NCBI GenBank assembly: GCA_963850415.1
Contig: CAWKLE010000003.1
Span: 1 to 64,000, forward strand
Length of the DNA stretch: 64,000 nt
Source: VAXT01 sp963850415
GTDB taxonomy: Bacteria; Actinomycetota; Thermoleophilia; Gaiellales; Gaiellaceae
Reading direction: 5' to 3'
Part shown: piece by piece, positions 38,099 through 45,313 of the stretch
Layout of the letters: each line of letters begins with the position of its first letter
Position numbering within the stretch: the first letter of the stretch is position 1
The notes under the pieces: model-generated
Told to the model about the DNA's origin: nothing
Seen by the model: the letters and a program-made list of their open reading frames with translations, nothing else
Databases searched by the model: none
Made by a program: the position numbers and the translations under genes

Positions 38099-38714
38099 TT
38101 GTCAACTTCACCGCTCTACTTCCTGGCAGCAATCGTCACCGGCCCGCCGGTTTGGCTGATCTTCCGCCTGCGGTCGAGCGGGAAGGAGCACATTCCACGC
38201 GAAGGCGGCTTTGTCCTTTCCGCGAACCACCTGTCGAACCTCGATCCCTGGCCCCTGGGGCTCCCGCTCTTTCCCCGCCGCGCAGATCCGCTTCATGGCC
38301 AAGGCCGAGCTCTTTCGGTTCCCGGTCGGGCCGATCGTCAAGGCTGGCGGGGCGTTCCGGGTTCGGCGCGGCGAAGGCGACACCGGTGCGATCGCGACGG
38401 CGGTGCAGCTCGCCCGCGACGGCGAGGTGGTGGCGATCTTCCCGGAGGGGACGCGGCGCAGGAAGGGGCTGCTGAAGACTCGGGTGGCACGGCCGCACAC
38501 CGGGGCCGTCCGGGTCGCGCTGGAGGCGGGCGTGCCGCTGATCCCGGCGGCGATCTCGGGGACGGATCGCCTGAGCCGGCTCGGCCCTCTCCGGGTCGCC
38601 TACGGTACGCCGATCGAGCTGGACGATCTTCGTGACCGCGAGCTGAGAGAGGCAGCCGAGATCGGAACCGACCGGCTGATGGCCGCGATCGCCGAGCTGG
38701 AAGGAGCGCTGTGA
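38099..38714 (+). pseudogene. 1-acyl-sn-glycerol-3-phosphate acyltransferase (PlsC-like), frameshifted
   Basis: Phospholipid acyltransferase of 204 residues after repair. Catalytic motif is LSANHLSNLDPW (HX4D variant NHLSNLD) in frame 1; the acceptor motif FPEGTRRRKG is in frame 2. An extra C/G near 38281 causes the change: deleting it gives FPRRQIRFMAKAELFRFP. TTG start at 38099. The stop overlaps the exonuclease gene (GTGA). Membrane-associated by an N-terminal hydrophobic helix. Probably a sequence error rather than decay. Confidence 0.78.
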
Positions 38715-39550
38715 AGCCGCTCCTCGTCGTGGACGGCGACTCGCTCGCGCACCGCGCCTACCACGCGCTCCCGAAGACGATCAAGCGCGCAGGTAACCGA
38801 CCCTCGGGAGCGATCGTCGGGTTCACGAACTTCATCACGCGGCTCTGGGACGCGGAGGAGCCCCGGAGCGTCGTCGTCGGCTGGGACACGCTCGAGGTTC
38901 CGACGTATCGGCACGAGGCCTTCGACGGCTATCAGAGCGGCCGCGTGTTCGACGCTGCGCTCCTCGAGCAGCTCCCGATGCTGCCCGAGCTGGTGCGCGC
39001 GCTCGGCTTCACGGCCGGCAAGGCGCCGGGCTTCGAGGCGGACGACTTCCTGGCCGCGGCCGTGGCGGCGGCGAAGAAGAAGCGTTGGCCGGCGCTCGTC
39101 GTCACGTCGGACCGCGACTCGTTCCAGCTTGCGTCCAAGTCCGTGACGATTCTGACGCCGACCCGCGGTGTGAGCGAGCTGGCCCGGATCGGCCCGGACG
39201 AGGTGCGCGAGCGCTATGACGTCGAGCCGGAGCAGGTGCCCGACTTCATCGCGCTGCGGGGCGACCCGTCGGACAAGCTGCCCGGCGCGCCGGGCGTCGG
39301 GCCCAAGGGGGCGGCGCAGATCCTGCACGAGTACGGCTCGCTGGAAGGAGCGTTGAAGGCGGGACGTTTCGCGCCGATCGCGGAGGACTTGCGCCTCTAC
39401 CGTCGAATCGCGACGTTGGACGCCTCCGCTCCTCTCCCTCCCCTCGAACCGCAGTCCCCGCTCTGGGCGGAGGCGTCCCGCCTTCTCGGCGACTGGGGAA
39501 TGAACCAGATGGCCGAACGTCTTGCCGCCCGCGCCGAACCGACCAAGTAA
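38711..39550 (+). CDS. 5'-3' exonuclease (flap endonuclease-like, PolA N-domain family)
   Basis: Stand-alone 5' nuclease of 279 residues. Metal-binding motifs LLVVDGDSLAHRAYHAL, FEADDFLAAAV and VVTSDRDSFQL are intact, and the H3TH domain LRGDPSDKLPGAPGVGPKGAAQIL follows. Processes RNA primers or flaps. Starts GTG in the acyltransferase stop. Its TAA stop falls inside the repeated palindrome at 39544-39565. Confidence 0.9.
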   Translation: MKPLLVVDGDSLAHRAYHALPKTIKRAGNRPSGAIVGFTNFITRLWDAEEPRSVVVGWDTLEVPTYRHEAFDGYQSGRVFDAALLEQLPMLPELVRALGFTAGKAPGFEADDFLAAAVAAAKKKRWPALVVTSDRDSFQLASKSVTILTPTRGVSELARIGPDEVRERYDVEPEQVPDFIALRGDPSDKLPGAPGVGPKGAAQILHEYGSLEGALKAGRFAPIAEDLRLYRRIATLDASAPLPPLEPQSPLWAEASRLLGDWGMNQMAERLAARAEPTK

Positions 39551-39565
39551 CACTGTGTTACAAGG
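39544..39565. promoter_or_regulatory. Palindromic element, copy 2 (GTAACACTGTGTTAC core)
   Basis: Identical over 22 bp to the element at 1556-1577. The exonuclease stop codon lies within it and the deacetylase-like gene starts seven bases after it. A 15-bp palindrome at 39547-39561. Either an operator for a shared regulator or a dispersed chromosomal repeat. Confidence 0.6.
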
Positions 39566-39571
39566 CGGCTC

Positions 39572-40522
39572 GTGGAGGTTCTGAGTCACCCCGACCTGGT
39601 TCGCCTGCATCCGACCGGCCACCATCCGGACACGCCGCGGCGCATCGAAGTGCTGCTCGACTCGGTCGGCGAGTTCGGCGAGGCGGGGCCGGCGACCGAG
39701 GAGCAGGTCGCACGCTGCCACTCGCCGCAGTACATCGCGAAGCTCGAGTCCTTGACCGAGCCGACCTGGCTCGACGGCGACACGATCGCGTCCGGCACGA
39801 CGTACGAGGCGTCGCTCCTCGCGGCCGGGATCTCGATCGCCGCCGTCGAGCGCGGCGCCTTCGCCCTCGTCAGGCCCCCGGGCCACCATGCCCGGCCGCA
39901 CGCGGCGATGGGCTTCTGCTTCTTCGACAATGTCGCGATTGCGGCGCGGCACGCCCAGGCCGAGCTCGACATCGAGCGCGTGGCGATCGTCGACTGGGAC
40001 GTCCACCACGGGAACGGCACCGAGGAGATCTTCCGCGGCGACCCCTCGGTCCTGTTCGTCTCGCTCCACGAGTGGCCGTTCTACCCGGGGACGGGCGGCC
40101 CCGACGACCAGGACGAGACGACGCTGAACATCCCGCTCTCGGCCGGCAGCGGCGACGACGAGTACGAGCGCGCCTTCGATCACGTCGTCGAGCCCGCGGT
40201 GCGCGAGTTCGAGCCCGAGCTCGTGATCGTCTCCGCCGGCTTCGACGCGCACACCGAGGATCCGCTTGCGTCGATGAACGTGACCGAGGACGGCTTCCGC
40301 GAGCTCGCTCGCCGCAGCGCCGCGCTGGCGCCGCGCTGCGCGGCCGTGCTCGAAGGCGGCTACAACCTGAGCACGCTCCCGAGGCTCGTCGGCGCCGCGC
40401 TGGAAGGTTTCCGCGCATCGAGCCCAACGGTGTGGCGTCGACGATGTCGACGAAGAGGACCGCAGTCAGCCGCCGCTCAGGCGCGGCGACCGGTGACCGG
40501 GGATTCGGCCCGGATCGTGTAA
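39572..40522 (+). CDS. Histone-deacetylase-like amidohydrolase
   Basis: Zinc amidohydrolase of the HDAC/AcuC/acetylpolyamine family, about 316 residues. Active-site sequences RPPGHHARPHAAMGFCFFDNVA, VDWDVHHGNGTEEIF, SLHEWPFYPGTG and VSAGFDAH are complete, including zinc ligands. After LEGF (about 40415) the reading becomes basic and unlike the family, running into what reads on the other strand as a cyclase fragment, so the natural C terminus may be replaced. Acts on acetyl-lysine or acetylpolyamines. Confidence 0.86.
   Translation: MEVLSHPDLVRLHPTGHHPDTPRRIEVLLDSVGEFGEAGPATEEQVARCHSPQYIAKLESLTEPTWLDGDTIASGTTYEASLLAAGISIAAVERGAFALVRPPGHHARPHAAMGFCFFDNVAIAARHAQAELDIERVAIVDWDVHHGNGTEEIFRGDPSVLFVSLHEWPFYPGTGGPDDQDETTLNIPLSAGSGDDEYERAFDHVVEPAVREFEPELVIVSAGFDAHTEDPLASMNVTEDGFRELARRSAALAPRCAAVLEGGYNLSTLPRLVGAALEGFRASSPTVWRRRCRRRGPQSAAAQARRPVTGDSARIV
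40419..40478 (-). pseudogene. Fragment of a class III cyclase N terminus (possible)
   Basis: On the minus strand 20 residues read ERRLTAVLFVDIVDATPLGS, very like the opening of class III adenylate cyclase domains (ERRLVTVLFVDIVGST). Sequence on both sides is not cyclase-like. It overlaps the 3' end of the HDAC-like gene and may be a remnant left by a deletion. Confidence 0.35.
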
Positions 40523-40640
40523 CCGTCATGGTCGAATCGTCGCGAAGACACTCGAATCCCGCATCGCGGCCGAACCTGATCCTGGTCGTGGAGTTCTACG
40601 CATTGCTTTGAGGGCCGGCGCCTGTCCGCGCCGGAGCGTC

Positions 40641-41207
40641 TCAGCGTGCGCCGCGTGCCGGGCGGCCCATCCCCATCGGCCACGCCGGCGTCGAGTCGGG
40701 AAACCCAGCCGGGTGAGCACGGAGGTCGCGGAGAAGCCACCGGCCGCCGAAGGCGACGACACCGAGCGTTGCGGCCAGGAGCGCAAGTTCGGCGACGTGA
40801 TGGTGACGGACCAGCTCGACGAGCACGATGAGCGCGCTCAGGCCGACGAGCAGGAGCGCAATCGCGCGATGGAAGCGCCCGGCCTCCGAGTGCGGCCAGG
40901 GGTCGAGCGGACGAACGACCTCCCGGCCACGGTCGGAGTCCGTGCACCGATGCTTGACCGCGCAGGCGTTGCAGACCTGTGCCCGCGCCCGGTAGCGAAC
41001 AAGGCGTCGCTCGCGATCGAGCTCCCGCGGCCACAGCTGCTCCCCCTCCGGACAGAGCCAGAAGTCGTGCGTCTCGTCGTAGGCGAAGCCGGCAGTCCGG
41101 AAGCGCAACGCACGCCGGTGGGTGTGCGCCGAGAGCCATTCGAGCGCGAAGGCGCCGCCGGTCAACGCTCCTGCGTACCCGCAGGCGAGAACGACCTCCG
41201 GCGTCAT
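40641..41207 (-). CDS. Membrane protein with transposase-type zinc ribbon, next to NO reductase
   Basis: Protein of 188 residues. A cysteine motif FWLCPEGEQLWPREL, then RARAQVCNACAVKHRCTDSDRGREV, resembles the zinc ribbon seen between catalytic blocks of IS1182/IS4-type transposases, but no DDE residues accompany it. Instead hydrophobic helices flank it (N-terminal VVLACGYAGALTGGAFALEW, C-terminal ALLLVGLSALIVLVEL). ATG 41207 overlaps the norB stop (ATGA), so it is made with the reductase. Function unknown; a redox or assembly role is a guess. Confidence 0.6.
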   Translation of the reverse strand: MTPEVVLACGYAGALTGGAFALEWLSAHTHRRALRFRTAGFAYDETHDFWLCPEGEQLWPRELDRERRLVRYRARAQVCNACAVKHRCTDSDRGREVVRPLDPWPHSEAGRFHRAIALLLVGLSALIVLVELVRHHHVAELALLAATLGVVAFGGRWLLRDLRAHPAGFPDSTPAWPMGMGRPARGAR

Positions 41208-43543
41208 ACGAGCCTCGCCGCGGCGGCTTCCTCGTCGCTCATGCCCGCCGCACCCTCCGGTTCGTGGATCTCGGTGAAGAGGATGTCGTCGGGCTCCTCG
41301 AGCGTCACGTGCTTGACGGTGTGACGGACGCCGAGGTAGGCGATGTAGAGCGTCGGGATCGCGCCCCCGACGATGAACGTGATGTCGCCGGGAAGGCGGA
41401 GCCACTCGAGCACCGTGTTCGTGTGGTCGGTCAGGAACTTCGGCTCACGTGCCTCGAAATAGCCGGAGTCGACCGATTTGTAGAGCTGGAGGATGCCGAG
41501 CGGCAGCAAGGTCGCGAAGCACATCCAGGCGAGGCCGAGGTTCGTCGACCAGAACGAGATCTTCGCCCAGCGCTCGGGCCACTTGTCGGCGGGAATCAGG
41601 TAGCGGAGGCAGAACAGCGCGAGCCCGAGCGCCAGCATCCCGTAGACGCCCATCATCGCCGCGTGGCCGTGGTTCGCGGTCAAGGCCGTGCCGATCTCGT
41701 AGTAGGAGACGATCGGAAGGTTGATCAGGAAGCCGAAGATGCCCGCGCCGAGGAAGTTCCAGAAGCCGACCGCGACGAGGAACATCACGGCCCAGCGGTG
41801 GGGGAACGGCGTCTGCGACCGGGCCTCCTGCGCGGAGCCGAGCTGGAGGAACGACCATGCCTCCACGGTCAGGAACGTGAGCGGAATCACCTCCGCGGCC
41901 GAGAAGAACGCGCCGAGGGCCATGTGCTCCGCCGGCTCGCCGGAGAAGTACAGGTGGTGCATCGTGCCGATCACGCCGCCGGCCGAGTAGAGGATGATGT
42001 CGAGGAAGACGACCGTGAGCGCGATGCGTTCCCGGACGACGCCGAGCAGGACGAACATGTACGCGACCATCACGGTCGTGAACAGCTCGAGAAAATCCTC
42101 GACCCAGAGGTGGACGACCCAGAAGCGCCAGAACTCGATCGTGGTGAAGTTGTCGCCGGTGCGTGCGATCAGCCCGACCGCATAGAACGCGGGAATCGCG
42201 CAGGCGGCCAGGAAGAAGAGCCACGGCATGTTCCCCATGTGCTCGCCGGCGAGCCTCCCGCGCAGCACGCGCCAGAGCATGAACAGCCAGACGAGCAGGC
42301 CGATGACGAGCAGGATCTGCCAGAGGCGGGCGAGGTCGAGGTACTCGAGGCCCTGCAGGCCGAACCAGTTGGCTGCGACGTTCTCGAGCACGCCGTGGAG
42401 CGCGAGGAACGAGCCGATCAGCGTTCCGAAGACGACGACGGCGAGGGCGCCGAGGAGGGCGAACGCGAGCTTGCCCTGGTGCTTCGGCTCCCGCCTGGCG
42501 ATCATCGGCGCGAGGAAGATCCCGGCAGCGACGAACGAGGTCGCGACCCAGAAGATCGCGAGCTGCACGTGCCAGGTGCGCATGAGGTTGTAGGGGAAGA
42601 CGCGCGCGAGGTCGAGCCCGAAGAAGCTGCTGATGTCGGCGCGGTAGTGCTGCGAGGCGGCGCCGACCAGCGTCTGGATCAGGAAGAGCCCGGCCATCAC
42701 GAAGAAGAACCACGCGGTCGCGCGCTGCCCCGGCGTGAGCGCGACGTCCCCCGGCGAGCGGAAGGAGAGCGTCGCCTGCTCGCGGCCGTGCCACCCGAGC
42801 TGCCGGCCCCAGCGGCCGAACGCCGCGAACAGGATGCCGATTCCGCCGAGCAAGGCGATCAGTGAGAGGACGGACCAGACGATGACGTTCGCGGTGGGCG
42901 TGTTGTCGACCCGCGGCTCGGACGGCCAGTTGTTCGTGTACGAGTAGCTGTGCCCCGGTCGTTTCGCCGCAGCCGCCCAGGCCGTCCAGGCGAAGAACGC
43001 GGTCATCTGGCGGAGCTGGGTCGGGTTCGTGATCGCGCCCGCCCGGAGCCCGTGCTCGGTCGAGGGGTCGGAGAAGTAGTTGCTGTAGTACGGGACGAGC
43101 TTGCGGAAGGCAGCGGCCTCGGCGGCGCTGAACGTCAGCGTCTTCGTGGACGAGTCGTAGCGGTTCGCGCGCATGTCCTCGATCGTCCTGCTCGCCGCGG
43201 CGGCGGACGCTGCGCCGCCGTAGGAGTCGCGAACCAGATCGGCCGACCGGCGCAGGTAGTCCGCGGTGAAGTCGGGCCCGAGGTACGCGCCGTGGCCGAA
43301 AACCGAGCCGAACTCCATCAACCCGTTGTGGAGGAACACCTGCTGGCCCTTGCTGATGTCGTCCCCGGTGAAGAGGACGGCGCCGCTCTCGTCGATGACG
43401 CGCGACGGCACCGGCGGGTGCGCCATGTACGTCCGGTAGGCGAGCAGTCCGAGGACGAAGAACCCGCAGAGGACGACGAGGATCACCGCCTGGATCCAGA
43501 CCTTCGAGATCAGAAACGGACGCCGCGGTGTGCCTTCCACCAC
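41204..43543 (-). CDS. norZ: Quinol-dependent nitric oxide reductase (qNOR)
   Basis: Single-subunit NO reductase of 779 residues in the membrane. An N-terminal extension after the first helix (PVPSRVIDESGAVLFTGDDI and GHGAYLGPDFTADYLRRSA) is the quinol-oxidising, cytochrome-c-like-fold domain of qNOR, without a CxxCH haem motif. The haem-copper-type core has 12-13 helices with histidines in MRTWHVQLAIFWVATS, HLWVEDFLELFTTVMVAYMF and TANHGHAAMMGVYG. It reduces NO to N2O, usually for detoxification. The partner gene downstream overlaps by four bases. Confidence 0.93.
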   Translation of the reverse strand: MVEGTPRRPFLISKVWIQAVILVVLCGFFVLGLLAYRTYMAHPPVPSRVIDESGAVLFTGDDISKGQQVFLHNGLMEFGSVFGHGAYLGPDFTADYLRRSADLVRDSYGGAASAAAASRTIEDMRANRYDSSTKTLTFSAAEAAAFRKLVPYYSNYFSDPSTEHGLRAGAITNPTQLRQMTAFFAWTAWAAAAKRPGHSYSYTNNWPSEPRVDNTPTANVIVWSVLSLIALLGGIGILFAAFGRWGRQLGWHGREQATLSFRSPGDVALTPGQRATAWFFFVMAGLFLIQTLVGAASQHYRADISSFFGLDLARVFPYNLMRTWHVQLAIFWVATSFVAAGIFLAPMIARREPKHQGKLAFALLGALAVVVFGTLIGSFLALHGVLENVAANWFGLQGLEYLDLARLWQILLVIGLLVWLFMLWRVLRGRLAGEHMGNMPWLFFLAACAIPAFYAVGLIARTGDNFTTIEFWRFWVVHLWVEDFLELFTTVMVAYMFVLLGVVRERIALTVVFLDIILYSAGGVIGTMHHLYFSGEPAEHMALGAFFSAAEVIPLTFLTVEAWSFLQLGSAQEARSQTPFPHRWAVMFLVAVGFWNFLGAGIFGFLINLPIVSYYEIGTALTANHGHAAMMGVYGMLALGLALFCLRYLIPADKWPERWAKISFWSTNLGLAWMCFATLLPLGILQLYKSVDSGYFEAREPKFLTDHTNTVLEWLRLPGDITFIVGGAIPTLYIAYLGVRHTVKHVTLEEPDDILFTEIHEPEGAAGMSDEEAAAARLV

Positions 43544-43682
43544 TCCTCCTGGGACGGACCGCGCGATGATCTCAGATCGGCCTCGGCGTGTCGACGTCCG
43601 CGCTCCTCGAGGCTCACGGGCTTGCTCCCGGCCGCCGCGTCCCGTACCCTGGGTGAGTCCCGCGACGAAAGGAGGTTGGACG

Positions 43683-43727
43683 ATGACTGAGTTCTCCGTT
43701 GCCCGAGCCTCCGGTCGCGCCCGCTAG
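43683..43727 (+). CDS. 14-residue leader peptide upstream of rsgA
   Basis: ATG 43683 follows a near-perfect AAAGGAGG (43668-43675) at seven bases. The peptide MTEFSVARASGRAR ends at TAG, and a GC hairpin follows 30 bp later. Codons are Arg-rich near the end. A strong ribosome site on so short a frame in a leader points to translation-dependent control of rsgA. Confidence 0.5.
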   Translation: MTEFSVARASGRAR

Positions 43728-43756
43728 CACGCGGCACTCCTGAGGCTCACCGTCCG

Positions 43757-43776
43757 CGCCCGTTCCCGGGCGTTTC
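43757..43776 (+). terminator. Attenuator-like hairpin before rsgA
   Basis: Perfect 6-bp stem CGCCCG/CGGGCG with TTCC loop (43757-43772) followed by TTTCT, between the leader peptide and the rsgA ribosome binding site. Reads as a weak intrinsic terminator. Confidence 0.5.
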
Positions 43777-43805
43777 TCGTGTTCCGACAGCCAAAGGAGT
43801 TCGTT

Positions 43806-44846
43806 TTGAATCTGCAAGACCTCGGCTGGGACGCGTTCTTCGCGGACGCGTTCGGGCCATACGCAGCAGACAACCTGATTCCCGCGCGGGTCTCCGCGCG
43901 ACACCACGGGCCGTGCGAGCTGATGACGGAGCGCGGCCGCATGGGCGGCATCCCGGCCGGAAAGCTGTCCGAGGAGGAGCTGCCCGCGGTCGGCGACTGG
44001 GTCGCGGTCCGTCCCGTCGACGGGGAGCGCAAGGCCGTGATCGAAGCGGTCCTGCCGCGACGCACGTCCTTCACGCGGAAGGAAGCGTTCCAGCGAACCG
44101 TGGCGCAGGTCGTGGCCGCGAACGTGGACACCGTGTTCGTCGTCACCGCGTTCGGCTTCGACCTCAACCCGAGGCGGCTCGAGCGCTACCTGACGTCGGC
44201 CTGGGACAGCGGCTCGACCCCGGTCGTCGTCGTCAACAAGAGCGACACCGCAGACGATCCCGAGGCCGAGCTGCTCGAGGTCGAGCCGGTCACGATGGGT
44301 GTCTCCATGCACGCGGTCAGTGCGGTCTCCGGGCAGGGCCTCGATGACCTCGACCCGTACCTGCAACCCGGCCAAACGGTCGCGCTCCTCGGCTCGTCCG
44401 GAGTCGGGAAGTCGACCATCGTCAACCGCCTCGCCGGACGGGAAGTCCTGGCCACGGCCCAGACGAGCGCCGGCGGGCGCGGGCGGCACACCACGAGTCA
44501 CCGCGAGCTCGTCCCGCTCCCCTCGGGCGCGGTGCTCCTCGACACGCCGGGGATGCGCGAGCTCCAGCTCTGGGCGGACGAGGAGGTCCTCGACACGACG
44601 TTCTCGGAGATCAGCGACCTCGCGGCGCAGTGCAGGTTCTCCGACTGCTCACACGAGCGCGAGCCGGGCTGCGCGATCCGGCAGGCGCTGAACGACGGCA
44701 CGCTCGCGCGCGACCGCTGGGACAGCTACTGCAAGCTCCAGCGCGAGCTGCGGGCGCTCGCGATCCGCAAGGACGCGCGGCTGCGCTCGGAGGCGCGCAG
44801 GGAGCGGGCCAGGTTCGCGAGAAGCCGGAGGAAGACGGTCTACTGA
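43806..44846 (+). CDS. rsgA: Ribosome small-subunit GTPase RsgA
   Basis: Circularly permuted GTPase that checks late 30S maturation, 346 residues. N-terminal OB fold, then VVVVNKSD (G4), LLGSSGVGKSTIVNRL (G1), LLDTPGMRE (G3) and the C-terminal zinc motif CRFSDCSHEREPGC. TTG 43806 was preferred because AAAGGAG lies ten bases upstream; the longer frame has none. A leader peptide and hairpin precede it. The 3' end overlaps the convergent VOC gene by seven bases. Confidence 0.92.
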   Translation: MNLQDLGWDAFFADAFGPYAADNLIPARVSARHHGPCELMTERGRMGGIPAGKLSEEELPAVGDWVAVRPVDGERKAVIEAVLPRRTSFTRKEAFQRTVAQVVAANVDTVFVVTAFGFDLNPRRLERYLTSAWDSGSTPVVVVNKSDTADDPEAELLEVEPVTMGVSMHAVSAVSGQGLDDLDPYLQPGQTVALLGSSGVGKSTIVNRLAGREVLATAQTSAGGRGRHTTSHRELVPLPSGAVLLDTPGMRELQLWADEEVLDTTFSEISDLAAQCRFSDCSHEREPGCAIRQALNDGTLARDRWDSYCKLQRELRALAIRKDARLRSEARRERARFARSRRKTVY

Positions 44847-45229
44847 GCCGGTAGCTCTGCGAACAGGTTGATCCGAACGCCGTCAGGGTCACCGAGCAGG
44901 GCGTAGCGCTGCCCCCAGAACGCGTCCCAGGGCTCCTTCTCTCCCTCGAAGCCCGCTTCTGTTACACGCGCGTAGATCTCGTCGACCTCGGCGGGGCTCT
45001 CGCATTCGAAGGCGAGCGAGACCTGGTTGCCATCCGTCCGCTTCCAGTCGGGCAGGAAGCTGTAGATGACCTCTTCGCTGTCGAGCATCAGCCGCGCGCC
45101 GTCCGGCATGACCGCTTCGACGTGCCCTTCGTCCGGCGTGTCGGGCATGTCGAGCCCGAGTGCTCGGTAGAAGCGGGTCGACTCCGCAATGTTCGAGACA
45201 GCGATCCCGATCGCGTTCAGCGACGGCAT
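44840..45229 (-). CDS. VOC-family (glyoxalase-like) protein
   Basis: Protein of 129 residues with one VOC unit pair: IGIAVSNIAESTRFYRALGL at the start and RYALLGDPDGVRINLFAEL at the end. VOC proteins are metal-dependent lyases, dioxygenases or resistance proteins; metal ligands are only partly recognisable, so function is open. Confidence 0.8.
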   Translation of the reverse strand: MPSLNAIGIAVSNIAESTRFYRALGLDMPDTPDEGHVEAVMPDGARLMLDSEEVIYSFLPDWKRTDGNQVSLAFECESPAEVDEIYARVTEAGFEGEKEPWDAFWGQRYALLGDPDGVRINLFAELPAQ

Positions 45230-45313
45230 GAGGGCCGGAACGCTACCGGCTCGCTACTCGTCCGTCGAGAGCTCTGCTCCCTCGGCGACCGTGCGGCGCA
45301 GAGTCGGCGCTCT

